Shown in pieces: positions 8,634 to 16,745 of a DNA stretch of 64,000 nucleotides (positions within the stretch are counted from its first letter, which is position 1; every line of letters starts with the position of its first letter). The notes beneath the pieces were generated by a model that did no database searches, had not been told where the DNA came from, and was given only the letters and a program-made list of their open reading frames with translations. The DNA comes from Palsa-504 sp050011155. Its GTDB lineage: Bacteria; Actinomycetota; Actinomycetes; Streptosporangiales; Streptosporangiaceae. Made by a program: the position numbers and the translations under genes. The stretch is from positions 133,128 to 197,127 of the forward strand of contig JBEKJP010000001.1 of the NCBI GenBank assembly GCA_050011155.1. The letters run 5' to 3'.

Positions 8634-9441
8634 GCACGAGACGAGGCGGAGCGACCCGGGCCGGCGGTTCACCTGGCACCGGCCGGACCGGTCCCGCGGG
8701 CGCTGGGGGCAGCGCGGCGCCGGCCGGCAGGTCCCTGATCTCTATCCGCGCGCCGGCCCGGCCCAGCGCCTCCCTGGCCTCGGCCGCCGCCGGCAGGGCG
8801 GCCGGGGAGCACAGGTACAGGGCCCGGGCGTACTGGGGCCGCAGGCCGGCCCAGGCGGCCGCGGGCCCCTGGTCGCCGCCGTGGCCGAGCCGGGTGAGCA
8901 GGTCCCGCATGATCCCGGCCGTGCCGGCGGCGGTCGTGCGGGTCAGCTCGACCTGGATGGCCCAGCATTCGCCGGCCCAGGACACGGCCGCTCCCGGTGG
9001 CCAATGCAGTTCGCCGTCGGGCAGGTGGCCGCGATCTCCGCCGCGGCCGTCCGACCGGATGCACCGCTCGCCGCGCCAGGACGCGCGGGCCCGCCGGTAC
9101 GCCGTCGTGGCCTGCAGCGCCAGCCGGACCGAGGCGACCGCCCGGGTATGCGCCAGCCGGGTCAGGTCGGGCGGCGCGGCCGGGTAGCGCAGGCCGCAGG
9201 CGGCCAGCCCGGGCCGGGTAACCCAGACCCAGGGCGGCCCGGGACCGAGCCGGGCCGACTCGGCCAGGCCGAGGCTCCGCCACCGGGCGGCGACGCCCCG
9301 CGCGCGGTCCACCGGGACGCCGAGGACGACGGCGAGCTGGTCAAGCTGTACTGCGTACATCTCGGCGACGAACACGAGCGCGTCGATGTCGCATCCCGCC
9401 AGCACCGTCAGTATTTGTCCCTGTCGGTCACTATTGGTCAT
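8626..9441 (-). CDS. Winged-helix protein of the replication-relaxation-like type
   Basis: A 271-residue protein. The N terminus (about residues 25-65: LAVVLGVPVDRARGVAARW) looks like a winged helix. It is followed by VWVTRPGLAACGLRY and HTRAVASVRLAL, a pattern known from actinobacterial Replic_Relax-like proteins. The middle has LPDGEL and then IQVELT, an acidic spacing reminiscent of a PD-(D/E)XK core, but I cannot confirm a nuclease. The C terminus is proline-rich. The 3' end overlaps the IolE-like gene's 3' end by 8 bp (convergent). Such proteins are often found on mobile or conjugative elements, yet none is evident here. Function unknown. Confidence 0.6.
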   Translation of the reverse strand: MTNSDRQGQILTVLAGCDIDALVFVAEMYAVQLDQLAVVLGVPVDRARGVAARWRSLGLAESARLGPGPPWVWVTRPGLAACGLRYPAAPPDLTRLAHTRAVASVRLALQATTAYRRARASWRGERCIRSDGRGGDRGHLPDGELHWPPGAAVSWAGECWAIQVELTRTTAAGTAGIMRDLLTRLGHGGDQGPAAAWAGLRPQYARALYLCSPAALPAAAEAREALGRAGARIEIRDLPAGAALPPAPAGPVRPVPGEPPARVAPPRLVPS

Positions 9442-9464
9442 AGATTAGCTACATTACGCCCCGG

Positions 9465-10436
9465 TCATAGCGTGCGGGACCAGTTCTGGCCAGTCAGGTC
9501 ATGGCCGAAACTGCGGTGCTCGCTCTCGTTGTCCAGGGTGAAGCCGGCCCGCTGGTAGATGCGGCGCGCCGAGGCCAGCACGTCGTTGGTCCACAGGGTG
9601 ACGCGGGTGTATCCGGCCTGGCGGGCGAACCGCAGGACCTCCTCGACGAGTCGTCCGCCGATCCCTAGGCCCCGGGCCCACGGCTCGACAAGCAGCAGCC
9701 GCAGCCGCGCGGTGCTGGCGTCCTCGCGCACGCAGAACACGCAGCCGGCCGGCTCGCCGTCGACTTCGGCGATCCAGGCCGCCTCGGCCGCCGGGTCCCG
9801 GTTGTCGACGTAATCCGCGACGATCCGCGCCACCAGGGCCTCGTAGGAGTCGTCCCAGCCGTACTCCGCCGCGTACACCGCCGCGTTGCGCTGCACGACC
9901 CAGCCCATGTCGCCCGGGCGCGGGGCCCGCAGCAGGTAACCACGCGGCTGCGGTGACTCGGTGAGGGTCCCGGTGATCACTCGCATCGCCTCGAGCAGGT
10001 GCCGCTGCTGATCGCCGCGCAGGCCGGCCAGCATGGCCCGGGTCTGCTCGGCCGACCGGGCGTCCAGGCCCCCGACGACGGCGCGACCGCGGCTGGTCAG
10101 CCGGATGACCTGGCGGCGCCCGTCCGCGGCCGAACGTTCCCTGGCGACCAGCCCGTCCGACTCGAACCGGGCCAGGATGCGGCTCAGGTAGCCCGGATCG
10201 ATGTCGACCACGCGCCGCAGGTCGGTGACCTCGCTGACGTCCCGCTGGCCCAACTCGAACAGCAGCCGCGACTCGGTGAGCGAATAGGGCGTGTCCAGGT
10301 ACTTGCCGCGGAGCAGCCCGATCACGTTCGTGTAGAACCGGTTGAACTCGCGTACCGCGGCGACCGCGGGATCCTGCCGTCCGTCGCCAGCTGGCTTGTT
10401 CGTCCCGGCCCGCCCCTCGACGGTCATCTCGCTCAT
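9465..10436 (-). CDS. MarR-type regulator fused to a GNAT acetyltransferase
   Basis: A 323-residue two-domain protein. Residues about 25-155 form a MarR winged helix (YSLTESRLLFELGQR, DPGYLSRILARFESDGLV, then the RSAADGRRQVIRLT wing). Residues about 165-318 form a GNAT domain with the acetyl-CoA loop ARGLGIGGRLVEEVL and a C-terminal YQRAGF. The architecture is known in actinobacteria and is read as a regulator coupled to small-molecule or drug acetylation. An inverted repeat 17-52 bp upstream of the start is a likely autoregulatory operator. The start ATG at 10436 is preceded by AGGGTGAC. The acetylation substrate is unknown. Confidence 0.88.
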   Translation of the reverse strand: MSEMTVEGRAGTNKPAGDGRQDPAVAAVREFNRFYTNVIGLLRGKYLDTPYSLTESRLLFELGQRDVSEVTDLRRVVDIDPGYLSRILARFESDGLVARERSAADGRRQVIRLTSRGRAVVGGLDARSAEQTRAMLAGLRGDQQRHLLEAMRVITGTLTESPQPRGYLLRAPRPGDMGWVVQRNAAVYAAEYGWDDSYEALVARIVADYVDNRDPAAEAAWIAEVDGEPAGCVFCVREDASTARLRLLLVEPWARGLGIGGRLVEEVLRFARQAGYTRVTLWTNDVLASARRIYQRAGFTLDNESEHRSFGHDLTGQNWSRTL

Positions 10437-10452
10437 GTCACCCTCGCTAGTC

Positions 10453-10488
10453 GTTGCCTAAGCCAACTATATACATGCTCTAGGCAAC
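10453..10488. promoter_or_regulatory. Inverted-repeat operator candidate for the MarR-GNAT gene
   Basis: GTTGCCTA (10453-10460) and TAGGCAAC (10481-10488) form perfect 8-bp arms around a 20-bp AT-rich spacer that contains CTATATAC. The position directly before the leftward gene fits MarR-type autoregulation, and the arms flank a plausible promoter core. Confidence 0.65.
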
Positions 10489-10540
10489 CATAATGGAGTT
10501 TCATTTCTGTGCTCGAGCCGGGCCAGCCCGAGTCTTCTGT

Positions 10541-10576
10541 TGCGAACGTGATGAATGGGCCGCATGATGCGAACGT
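10541..10576. repeat. 9-bp direct repeat pair
   Basis: TGCGAACGT occurs at 10541-10549 and again at 10568-10576, a 27-bp period. It lies in the 334-bp gap between the MarR-GNAT and aldo/keto reductase genes. No role can be assigned; a binding site for a dimeric regulator is possible. Confidence 0.4.
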
Positions 10577-10592
10577 AGTCCTCGCCTAACGA

Positions 10593-10650
10593 CACCGGTG
10601 GCACACCGGGTCACCTAGAGATGCACCGGTGGCACATCGGGTCACCTAGA
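10593..10650. repeat. 31-bp tandem repeat, locus 1 (two units)
   Basis: Two units start at 10593 and 10624. Each begins CACCGGTGGCACA(C/T)CGGG and continues with TCACCTAGA, with a 3-nt linker between units. They differ at one position in the 27-bp core. The same unit with the same 31-bp period recurs at 63893-63942. The gap 10489-10770 holds no gene apart from this and the neighbouring short repeats. Confidence 0.8.
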
Positions 10651-10770
10651 CCAGTCGTCTGACCGCTCGGGTGGCCGGGGACCGGACTTGTGTCCCCGCC
10701 TCGGATCCGGATCTCCCTCTCCCTAGGATGGAAAACGAATCCCAGGACGGAATCCAGGAAGGCGGCAGGC

Positions 10771-11823
10771 ATGCGGATGCGGACGCTCGGCGGTACCGGG
10801 ATCAAGGTGAGCCCGTACTGCCTCGGCGCGATGATGTTCGGCGCGTGGGGCAACCCCGATCACGAGGACAGCATCCGGATCATCCACGCCGCGCTGGACG
10901 CCGGCGTCAACTTCATCGACACCGCCGACGTGTACTCGGCGGGGGAGTCGGAGGAGATCGTCGGCCAGGCCCTGCTCAACCGCCGCGACGACGTGGTCCT
11001 CGCCACCAAGGCGCACAGCCCGATGGGCCAGGACCCGAACATGCGCGGCAACTCGCGCCGCTGGATCGTCCGCGAGGTGGAGAACAGCCTGCGCCGCCTG
11101 CGGACCGACTACATCGACCTGTACCAGATGCACCGCCCGGACCCCGACACCGACATCGACGAGACCCTGTCCGCGCTGTCCGACCTGGTGCACAGCGGCA
11201 AGGTCCGGGCGATCGGCTCGTCCACGTTCCCCGCCGAGGCGATCGTCGAGGCGCAGTGGACCGCCGAACGCCGCGGCCACGTGCGGTTCCGCTGCGAGCA
11301 GCCGCCCTACTCGATCTTCGTCCGCGGCATCGAAGCCGCGGTCCTGCCCGCCTGCGAGCGGTACGGCATGGGCGTCATCGCCTGGAGCCCGCTGGCCGGC
11401 GGCTGGCTCACCGGCCGGTACCGCAAGGACGCCGACGTGGACATGAGCATCGGCCGCGCCCGGCGGATCCCGCAGCGCTTCGACCCGAAGGTGCCCGGGA
11501 ACACGGCCAAGCTGGCCGCGGTGGAGGAGCTCATCAAGATCTCCGCCGACGCCGGCTGCTCGCTGACCCACCTGGCGCTGGCCTTCGTGACCGCCCACCC
11601 CGGCGTGACCTCGGCCATCATCGGGCCGCGGACCATGGAGCAGCTCACCGACCTGCTGGCGGGCGCGGACGTGACCCTGGGCGACGACGTGCTCGACCGG
11701 ATCGACCAGATCGTCCCGCCGGGCGTGACCCTCAACCCGGCCGACGCGGGCTGGCAGCCGCCCTCGCTCACCGATCCCGCCGCGCGCCGCCGCCCGCAGC
11801 CCGTCCGCGCCGCCAGTGACTAG
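10771..11823 (+). CDS. Aldo/keto reductase
   Basis: A 350-residue NADPH-dependent (beta/alpha)8 aldo/keto reductase. The catalytic tetrad is visible: D and Y in NFIDTADVYSAGESEE, K in VVLATKAHSP, and H in DLYQMHRPDPD. The C-terminal TSAIIGPRTMEQL is the usual NADP-binding region. I chose the ATG at 10771, giving the canonical start MRMRTLGGTGIKVS and an AGGAAGGCGG ribosome site just upstream; an upstream GTG in frame (10690) would add a non-homologous leader. The last codons lie within a 15-bp tandem repeat that duplicates the stop codon. Substrate unknown. Confidence 0.9.
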   Translation: MRMRTLGGTGIKVSPYCLGAMMFGAWGNPDHEDSIRIIHAALDAGVNFIDTADVYSAGESEEIVGQALLNRRDDVVLATKAHSPMGQDPNMRGNSRRWIVREVENSLRRLRTDYIDLYQMHRPDPDTDIDETLSALSDLVHSGKVRAIGSSTFPAEAIVEAQWTAERRGHVRFRCEQPPYSIFVRGIEAAVLPACERYGMGVIAWSPLAGGWLTGRYRKDADVDMSIGRARRIPQRFDPKVPGNTAKLAAVEELIKISADAGCSLTHLALAFVTAHPGVTSAIIGPRTMEQLTDLLAGADVTLGDDVLDRIDQIVPPGVTLNPADAGWQPPSLTDPAARRRPQPVRAASD

Positions 11824-11846
11824 CCCGCCAGTGACTAGCCCGCCAG
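11811..11846. repeat. 15-bp tandem repeat spanning the aldo/keto reductase stop
   Basis: The unit CGCCAGTGACTAGCC occurs at 11811-11825 and 11826-11840, with a partial third copy from 11841. Each full copy carries a potential AGT GAC TAG end, so the gene's C-terminal codons and stop have been tandemly duplicated between two convergent genes. Confidence 0.75.
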
Positions 11847-11850
11847 CGAA

Positions 11851-12621
11851 TTAGGCCTCCGCCGCCTGAGCGCGGAGTGCGGCCTTGGCCTCGCCCATCC
11901 GCTTGAGCTCGGGGACCAGCCACCGCTCGGCCGCTTCCCGCGTCACCCCCAGGTCCGACAGCGTCCTGGCGCCGAGGCCGTCCTCCTCGTCGAGCAGCCC
12001 GAGCAGCAGGTGCTCGGTGCCGATGTAGTTGTGTCCGAGGAGCAGCGCCTCGCGCAGCGCGAGCTCGAGCACCTTCTTGGCGGGCTGGGTGAACGGGATC
12101 TTGTCGTCGGTCACCGGTGTCTCCACGTCGGGTGGCGGCAGCGCCGTGACCAGGGCCTGCCGGGCGGCCTCGCGTGAGACGCCGAGCGCCTCGATGGCCC
12201 GGGCCGCCAGGCCCTCCGGCTCGGCGAGCAGGCCGAGGGCCAGGTGCTCGGTGCCGATGTGATCGTGCCGGTGCGCGCGGGCGTCGTGCTGGGCGGCCTG
12301 GACGGCCCGCCGCGCGCGGTCGGTGAACCGGGCGAACGGGTGCGCCCGGAAGGCCTCCTGCAGCAGGGTCTGCCAGTCGGTGTCCTTGGCCACGAAACGT
12401 TTCTGCGCCGCCTGCTTGGTGACGCCCATGGACCGGCCGATCTCGGTCCAGGACGCGCCCGTCTTGCGCGCCTGGTCGACGAAGTGGCCGATCAGATGGT
12501 CGGCCAGCTCGCCCAGGTGCTCCGAAATCCCCACGGCCGCCGACACATGGTCCAGCGCCGTGCCGTCTTGGCTCCGGACGTAGCCGATCAGCTCGTCGAG
12601 CCTTACTGGTGGTTGCGACAT
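11851..12621 (-). CDS. HTH protein with duplicated Clp N-terminal domain
   Basis: A 256-residue protein. Residues about 55-75 (SWTEIGRSMGVTKQAAQKRF) form a helix-turn-helix. They are followed by two Clp-N-type repeats, each with the signature HDHIGTEHLALGLL (about residue 120) and HNYIGTEHLLLGLL (about residue 200). Such domains normally bind substrates or adaptors on ClpC/ClpA, but there is no AAA+ ATPase module, so this is not a Clp ATPase. A regulator or adaptor that senses proteotoxic stress is the best guess. Two 17-bp palindromes lie immediately upstream, and the neighbouring gene is a universal stress protein on the same strand. Confidence 0.82.
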   Translation of the reverse strand: MSQPPVRLDELIGYVRSQDGTALDHVSAAVGISEHLGELADHLIGHFVDQARKTGASWTEIGRSMGVTKQAAQKRFVAKDTDWQTLLQEAFRAHPFARFTDRARRAVQAAQHDARAHRHDHIGTEHLALGLLAEPEGLAARAIEALGVSREAARQALVTALPPPDVETPVTDDKIPFTQPAKKVLELALREALLLGHNYIGTEHLLLGLLDEEDGLGARTLSDLGVTREAAERWLVPELKRMGEAKAALRAQAAEA

Positions 12622-12623
12622 GC

Positions 12624-12669
12624 GTCAACTCTAGATTGACGGTGCGTCGATCGTCAACCTCAGGTTGAC
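12624..12669. promoter_or_regulatory. Paired palindromic operators before the Clp-N/HTH gene
   Basis: Two related 17-bp sites 29 bp apart: GTCAACTCTAGATTGAC (12624-12640, imperfect) and GTCAACCTCAGGTTGAC (12653-12669, perfect 8-bp arms with a 1-bp centre). Both share outer GTCAA/TTGAC half-sites. The right site overlaps the 3' end of the universal stress protein gene. Because the downstream protein carries an HTH, autoregulation is likely. The sites do not match the HspR HAIR or ClgR boxes as I know them. Confidence 0.7.
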
Positions 12670-13172
12670 TTATCGGGGGGAGCGGGAGGAATAGAAGAGA
12701 TGCCGGGCGTAGTCCCCGGCCAGACCAGCAGGACCGGGCAGGCCGCGTGGTCCACGGCGAACCTGGTGGCCCGCCCGAGGCTCTTCGGGCCCAGCCGGGC
12801 CTGGTCGCCGTCCCGCGCCACGACAAGCACGTCGGCCTGAGCCGAGGCGGACACCACCACCCGTTCGGTCCGGCCTTGGAGTTTGAGCTGGTCACAGGGG
12901 AGCCCGAGCCGGTTCGCGGCCGCCTGGAGCAGGCGGTCCGCCGCGGCCGCCGACTCTTCCGCGAGCCTGGCCGCGGGGTCGTGGCCGCCCCGCCCGAACA
13001 AGCCGGCGTACGCGCCGCGGGCCGCGTCGGGCTCCTCCGCGGACGTGACGTGGAGGAGCGTGAAGCGGGCACCGGCCGGGGCCAGGCGCAGGGCCGCGTC
13101 CACGGCGGCCCGCCAGGTCCCCTCACACACCCAGATATATACCGAACGGGGCGGGTCATCGCGGCCGGTCAA
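12660..13172 (-). CDS. Universal stress protein (UspA family)
   Basis: A 170-residue single-domain Usp. The N-terminal strand is VYIWVCEGTWRAAVDAAL, there is a central acidic/alanine-rich helix, and the C-terminal core is ADVLVVARDGDQARLGPKSLG followed by CPVLLVWPG. The ATP-binding loop (G-x2-G-x9-G-S/T) is recognisable but degenerate here (G-x4-G-x3-G), so nucleotide binding may be altered. The gene is 38 bp upstream of the Clp-N/HTH gene on the same strand and its tail contains one of that gene's operators. Confidence 0.85.
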   Translation of the reverse strand: MTGRDDPPRSVYIWVCEGTWRAAVDAALRLAPAGARFTLLHVTSAEEPDAARGAYAGLFGRGGHDPAARLAEESAAAADRLLQAAANRLGLPCDQLKLQGRTERVVVSASAQADVLVVARDGDQARLGPKSLGRATRFAVDHAACPVLLVWPGTTPGISSIPPAPPDKST

Positions 13173-13178
13173 CGTGCC

Positions 13179-14384
13179 TCAGCCTCCCAGCACATGGAGC
13201 CCGGCCCATAGCGCGAGCACTCCGAGGATCAGCGCCGGGGGCACGGTGAGCAGCCCCAGCCTGGTGAATTCCCCGAGGTCGGGTGCTGACCCCCGGGTGT
13301 GGAGGATACGCCGCCACAGCAGGGTGGCCAGCGATCCGGTGTAGGTGAGGTTCGGCCCGATGTTGACGCCGAGCAGCACGGCCAGCACCGCGCCCGCGCC
13401 GGACGGCGCGGCCAGCGGCAGCAGGACGAGCACGGCGGGCAGGTTGTTGCAGACATTGGCCAGGACGGCGGCCACCGCCGCCGTGGCCAGCAGCGCGAGC
13501 AGCGAGGTCCCGCCGGGCAGCAGCGGCGCGAGCGCCCGGCTCAGCCCGTGATCGGTGACCGCCTTGACGACCACGCCCAGGCCCAGGACGAACAGCAGGA
13601 AGGGCAGGTCGGCCGCACGCACCAGGGCGCCGGGGGCCACCGCGCGGCGGGCCAGCGCCCGTACCGCCAGCACCGCGGCCCCCGCCCACGCCGCCCAGGC
13701 GGGATTGACGCCCGCCGCCGACGCCCCGGCGAACCCGGCTAGCGTCAGCGCGACCACGACCAGCGTGAACACCGGCATCCTGGCGTCCGCGCCGGGGTCG
13801 GCCTGCCCGTCCGCGTTCAGGTCCGCGGCGAAGAACCGGCCGAAGGTGACGTACTCCACGCCGATGGCGGCCAGCCAGGGCACCGCCATCAGCGCGGCGA
13901 ACCGGCCGAAGGCCAGCCCGCTGGCCGTGAACGCGAGCAGGTTGGTCAGGTTGGATACCGGCAGCAGCAGCGAGGCGGAGTTCGCCAGGTGCGTGCACGC
14001 GTACACGTGCGGCCTGGCCCGCACCTCGAGCCGGGTCGCGGTGGCGAACACCACTGGGGTGAGCAGCACCACGGTCGCGTCCAGGCTGAGCACCGCCGTC
14101 GTCACCGCCGCGACGGCGAAGACCTGGGCGAGCAGCCTGCGCGGGCTCCCCGCGCTGGTCCGCGCCATCCACGCGCCGCACGCCCGGAACAGGCCGTCGT
14201 CGTCGCACAGGTGCGCCAGCACCAAGATCGCGGCCAGGAAGCCGATCACCGGCCCGAGCTGCCTGGCCTCGGCCACCGCCTGGCGGAGCGGGAGCACCCC
14301 GGCCGCGATCAGGATGACCGCCGCCGGGACCGCCGCGACCGCTTCCGGCCAGCCTCGCGGCCTGGTCACCGCCCAGGCCAGCAC
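13179..14384 (-). CDS. ArsB/NhaD-like (SLC13/ion transporter superfamily) membrane permease
   Basis: A 401-residue polytopic membrane protein with about 10-11 predicted transmembrane segments. It has the superfamily pattern of two inverted repeats, each with an Asn-rich hairpin: THLANSASLLLPVSNLTNLL near residue 145 and VCNNLPAVLVLLPL near residue 320. Family members export arsenite or exchange Na+/H+ or dicarboxylates; the substrate cannot be decided. Homology appears to continue upstream of the GTG at 14384 (in-frame LSSSGAETVSLIALLG), where no ATG/GTG/TTG exists, so a CTG start near 14435 is possible. No arsenic regulator is nearby. Confidence 0.8.
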   Translation of the reverse strand: MLAWAVTRPRGWPEAVAAVPAAVILIAAGVLPLRQAVAEARQLGPVIGFLAAILVLAHLCDDDGLFRACGAWMARTSAGSPRRLLAQVFAVAAVTTAVLSLDATVVLLTPVVFATATRLEVRARPHVYACTHLANSASLLLPVSNLTNLLAFTASGLAFGRFAALMAVPWLAAIGVEYVTFGRFFAADLNADGQADPGADARMPVFTLVVVALTLAGFAGASAAGVNPAWAAWAGAAVLAVRALARRAVAPGALVRAADLPFLLFVLGLGVVVKAVTDHGLSRALAPLLPGGTSLLALLATAAVAAVLANVCNNLPAVLVLLPLAAPSGAGAVLAVLLGVNIGPNLTYTGSLATLLWRRILHTRGSAPDLGEFTRLGLLTVPPALILGVLALWAGLHVLGG

Positions 14385-14448
14385 CCCGAGCAGGGCGATC
14401 AGCGAGACCGTTTCCGCGCCGGAGCTCGACAGGGCCGGGTTCAGCGGG

Positions 14449-15201
14449 CTATCCTGTACGGTCCGCGCGGGACCGGCCGTAACGCGCGGCGAACGCGCGC
14501 AAGATGGCCGGGGCCCAGCTGACGTCGCTGCGGGCGGCGGCCGCCCTGATCTCGTCGGCCTCGTCCGGGGCGAAGTAACCGGCGTCCTTGTAGACCTCGG
14601 TCCTGGTGTGCAGGCCGGCCACGTCGAGCTCGGGGTGGAACTGGGTGGCGTAGACGTTGGCGCCGGCCCGGAAGGCCTGCACTGGGCAGCGGGCCGAGCT
14701 GGCCAGCAGGACGGCCTGGCCGGGCAGGCGGCTGATCGCTTCCTTGTGGCCGGTGAAGGCGTGAAAGGCGGCGGGCACGCCGGCCAGCAGCGGATCGTCC
14801 CGGCCAGCCGGGGTCAGGGTGATCTCGACGGCTCCGACCGGCTCGCCGTACTGCCGGTCGACGGTCGCGCCCAGTTGCCGGCCGAGCGCCCCGATGCCGT
14901 AGCACGCCCCGAGGAACGGGAAGTCGGCGCGGACCACGCGGTCGAGCAGGCGGTGCAGGTCCGCCTCCACCCGCCGCTGCACCGGCGTCTTGAGCTCGAC
15001 GGGGTCGGAGTAGTTGAACGGGCCGCCGCCGAGCAGGATCCCCGACCAGTCACACAGGTCAACCTGACCAAGCGGGCGCTGCTCGAGCCGGACCCGGCGC
15101 AGTTCGCCCTCCCCGAGCCCGGACAAGGACAGGAATGAGTCGTACTCGTTGTCGGCCGCCGCGTCGTCGGCCCGGATGGCCAGCAGCAAGAATGGCTTCA
15201 C
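14449..15201 (-). CDS. Class I glutamine amidotransferase-like protein
   Basis: A 250-residue GATase1 domain protein resembling the glutaminase domain of GMP synthase. The catalytic triad is visible: C100 in FLGACYGIG, and H189 and E191 in TQFHPEL. The oxyanion region LLGGGPFNYSD is at about residue 57. As a stand-alone enzyme it would hydrolyse glutamine or a gamma-glutamyl compound; no synthetase partner is adjacent. It is transcribed toward the ion-permease gene and may be co-transcribed with it. Confidence 0.85.
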   Translation of the reverse strand: MKPFLLLAIRADDAAADNEYDSFLSLSGLGEGELRRVRLEQRPLGQVDLCDWSGILLGGGPFNYSDPVELKTPVQRRVEADLHRLLDRVVRADFPFLGACYGIGALGRQLGATVDRQYGEPVGAVEITLTPAGRDDPLLAGVPAAFHAFTGHKEAISRLPGQAVLLASSARCPVQAFRAGANVYATQFHPELDVAGLHTRTEVYKDAGYFAPDEADEIRAAAARSDVSWAPAILRAFAARYGRSRADRTG

Positions 15202-15258
15202 CCGATCACCCTAGTGAGCCGGCCCCCACGATCAGGCCAGGATGGTCAGGCCAGCGGT

Positions 15259-16629
15259 TTAACCGGTCCGCGGCGTCACCCGGCCGCCTAGGTAGATGTA
15301 GGGCGTGCCGTCGCCGAGCTGCCCGAAGCTGAGCGGCACCCAGGGCTCGTCGTCGCGCGAGCGCACCACGAACCGGGTGCCCGAGGCATCCGCCGGGTGC
15401 AGCAGCAGATCCTCCGGCTCGGAGGCGGTAAGCGCCGCCAGGTGCCCGGTCATGGTCAGCACCATCCGCAGCTGCCCGTCGCGGACCGACACGTCGAACT
15501 GCCGCGACACGCGTTCGTAGTGGCCGGCGTGCCGTCCGAGGTCCGGGGCCCAGCCGTCCCGCGGGCTGGCCGGCGCGGGGCCCGGCGGTCCCGGCATCGT
15601 CGCGCCGGTCAGCGTCCCGAATACCTCGCTGAACACCTGGCGGTACAGGCTCTCCGACTCCGTGGCGTTGGTCAGCAGGCAGGCCGCGACCCCCGCCTCC
15701 GGGTCGATCCGCAGGTAGGAGGACTGGCCGATGGTGTCTCCGTCATGCCCGATGATCGTGCGGTCACCCCACCGGCTCAGCCGCCAGCCCAGGCCGACGG
15801 CCGAGCCGGGCAGGGAGAACTCGGGAATCAACGCCCCGGCCAGCTGCATGGTCGCGACCGACACCTCGCTGACGACCCGCTTGCCCTCGGCCGTGACGCC
15901 GCCGTCGAGGTGCAGGCGGGCGAAGGCGAGCAGGTCGCCGGCGGCCGCGGTGATCAGCCCGGCCGGCCCGACGCCGCGCGGCAGGTTCCAGACGTCGACC
16001 GGGGTGCCGCCACGCCGGTGGCCCACCGCGGCCCGGTGCAAGATGGCCTCCTCGGCCAGGGTGACGGTCCGGCCGAGGCCGAGCGGGCCGACCAGTCGCT
16101 CCCGCAGCGATTCGTCCCAGGACTGGCCGTCGAGGATCTCGATGATCCGGCCGAGCACCACGAAGCCGCTGTTGCAGTAGGAATAGGCCGCGCCCGGAGT
16201 GAAAACCGATGGGGTATCGGCCAGCAAGCCGACGTAGCGCTCGACGCAGTCATCGCCCCGGCCGGTGTCGGTGAAGACGTCGCCGTCGATTCCGCTGGTG
16301 TGCGTGAGCAGGTGCCGCACCGTGACCTGGCCGCCCAGGTCGTCGGCCCCGAGCCTGGTGCCCGGCAGCACCTCGGCCACGGTCGTGTCCAGCGACAGCT
16401 GGCCCTCGTCGACGAGCTGCATGATCATCGTGGCGGTCCAGAGCTTGGTGATGGACCCGACCTGGAACAGCGAGTCGTCCGTGGCGGCCACCCCGGTCGC
16501 GCAGTTCAGCTGGCCGGACGCGGCCAGGATCTCCTTCCCGTCGGCCCAGATGCCCAGGGCCGCCCCCGGGACGCGCGCCTCGGCGGCGAGTTCATCGAGG
16601 CGGGCTGTCCAGTTCGCGGCGTTGAGCAT
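15259..16629 (-). CDS. Serine hydrolase, class C beta-lactamase/DD-peptidase fold
   Basis: A 456-residue penicillin-binding-protein-like esterase or peptidase. The nucleophile motif is S59-I-T-K62 in FQVGSITKLW, the second motif is YSYCNSGF (YxN, about residue 155), and a late IGHDGDTIG provides the HxG-like third motif (about residue 295). The C-terminal 100 residues form a beta-rich lipocalin-like domain typical of this group. No signal peptide is visible, so it is probably cytosolic. It is divergent from the molybdenum hydroxylase operon. Substrate unknown; it need not confer beta-lactam resistance. Confidence 0.88.
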   Translation of the reverse strand: MLNAANWTARLDELAAEARVPGAALGIWADGKEILAASGQLNCATGVAATDDSLFQVGSITKLWTATMIMQLVDEGQLSLDTTVAEVLPGTRLGADDLGGQVTVRHLLTHTSGIDGDVFTDTGRGDDCVERYVGLLADTPSVFTPGAAYSYCNSGFVVLGRIIEILDGQSWDESLRERLVGPLGLGRTVTLAEEAILHRAAVGHRRGGTPVDVWNLPRGVGPAGLITAAAGDLLAFARLHLDGGVTAEGKRVVSEVSVATMQLAGALIPEFSLPGSAVGLGWRLSRWGDRTIIGHDGDTIGQSSYLRIDPEAGVAACLLTNATESESLYRQVFSEVFGTLTGATMPGPPGPAPASPRDGWAPDLGRHAGHYERVSRQFDVSVRDGQLRMVLTMTGHLAALTASEPEDLLLHPADASGTRFVVRSRDDEPWVPLSFGQLGDGTPYIYLGGRVTPRTG

Positions 16630-16745
16630 GATATGGACGCTAACTCACCAGGAGGCGGCAGGACTCTTACCACCCAGTCAGGAGGAACTAACCGAAACTA
16701 AGATTTACTAATCTGCCCAGGGGTGCGTTTCGCGCCTACCCGGGG

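Noticed and set aside
8626..9441. Integrated conjugative element around the Replic_Relax-like gene
   Set aside because: No integrase, relaxase, tra genes, att repeats or tRNA target were found nearby.
15259..16629. Calling the serine hydrolase a beta-lactam resistance enzyme
   Set aside because: The class C fold covers many esterases and peptidases; no signal peptide and no ampR-like regulator are present.
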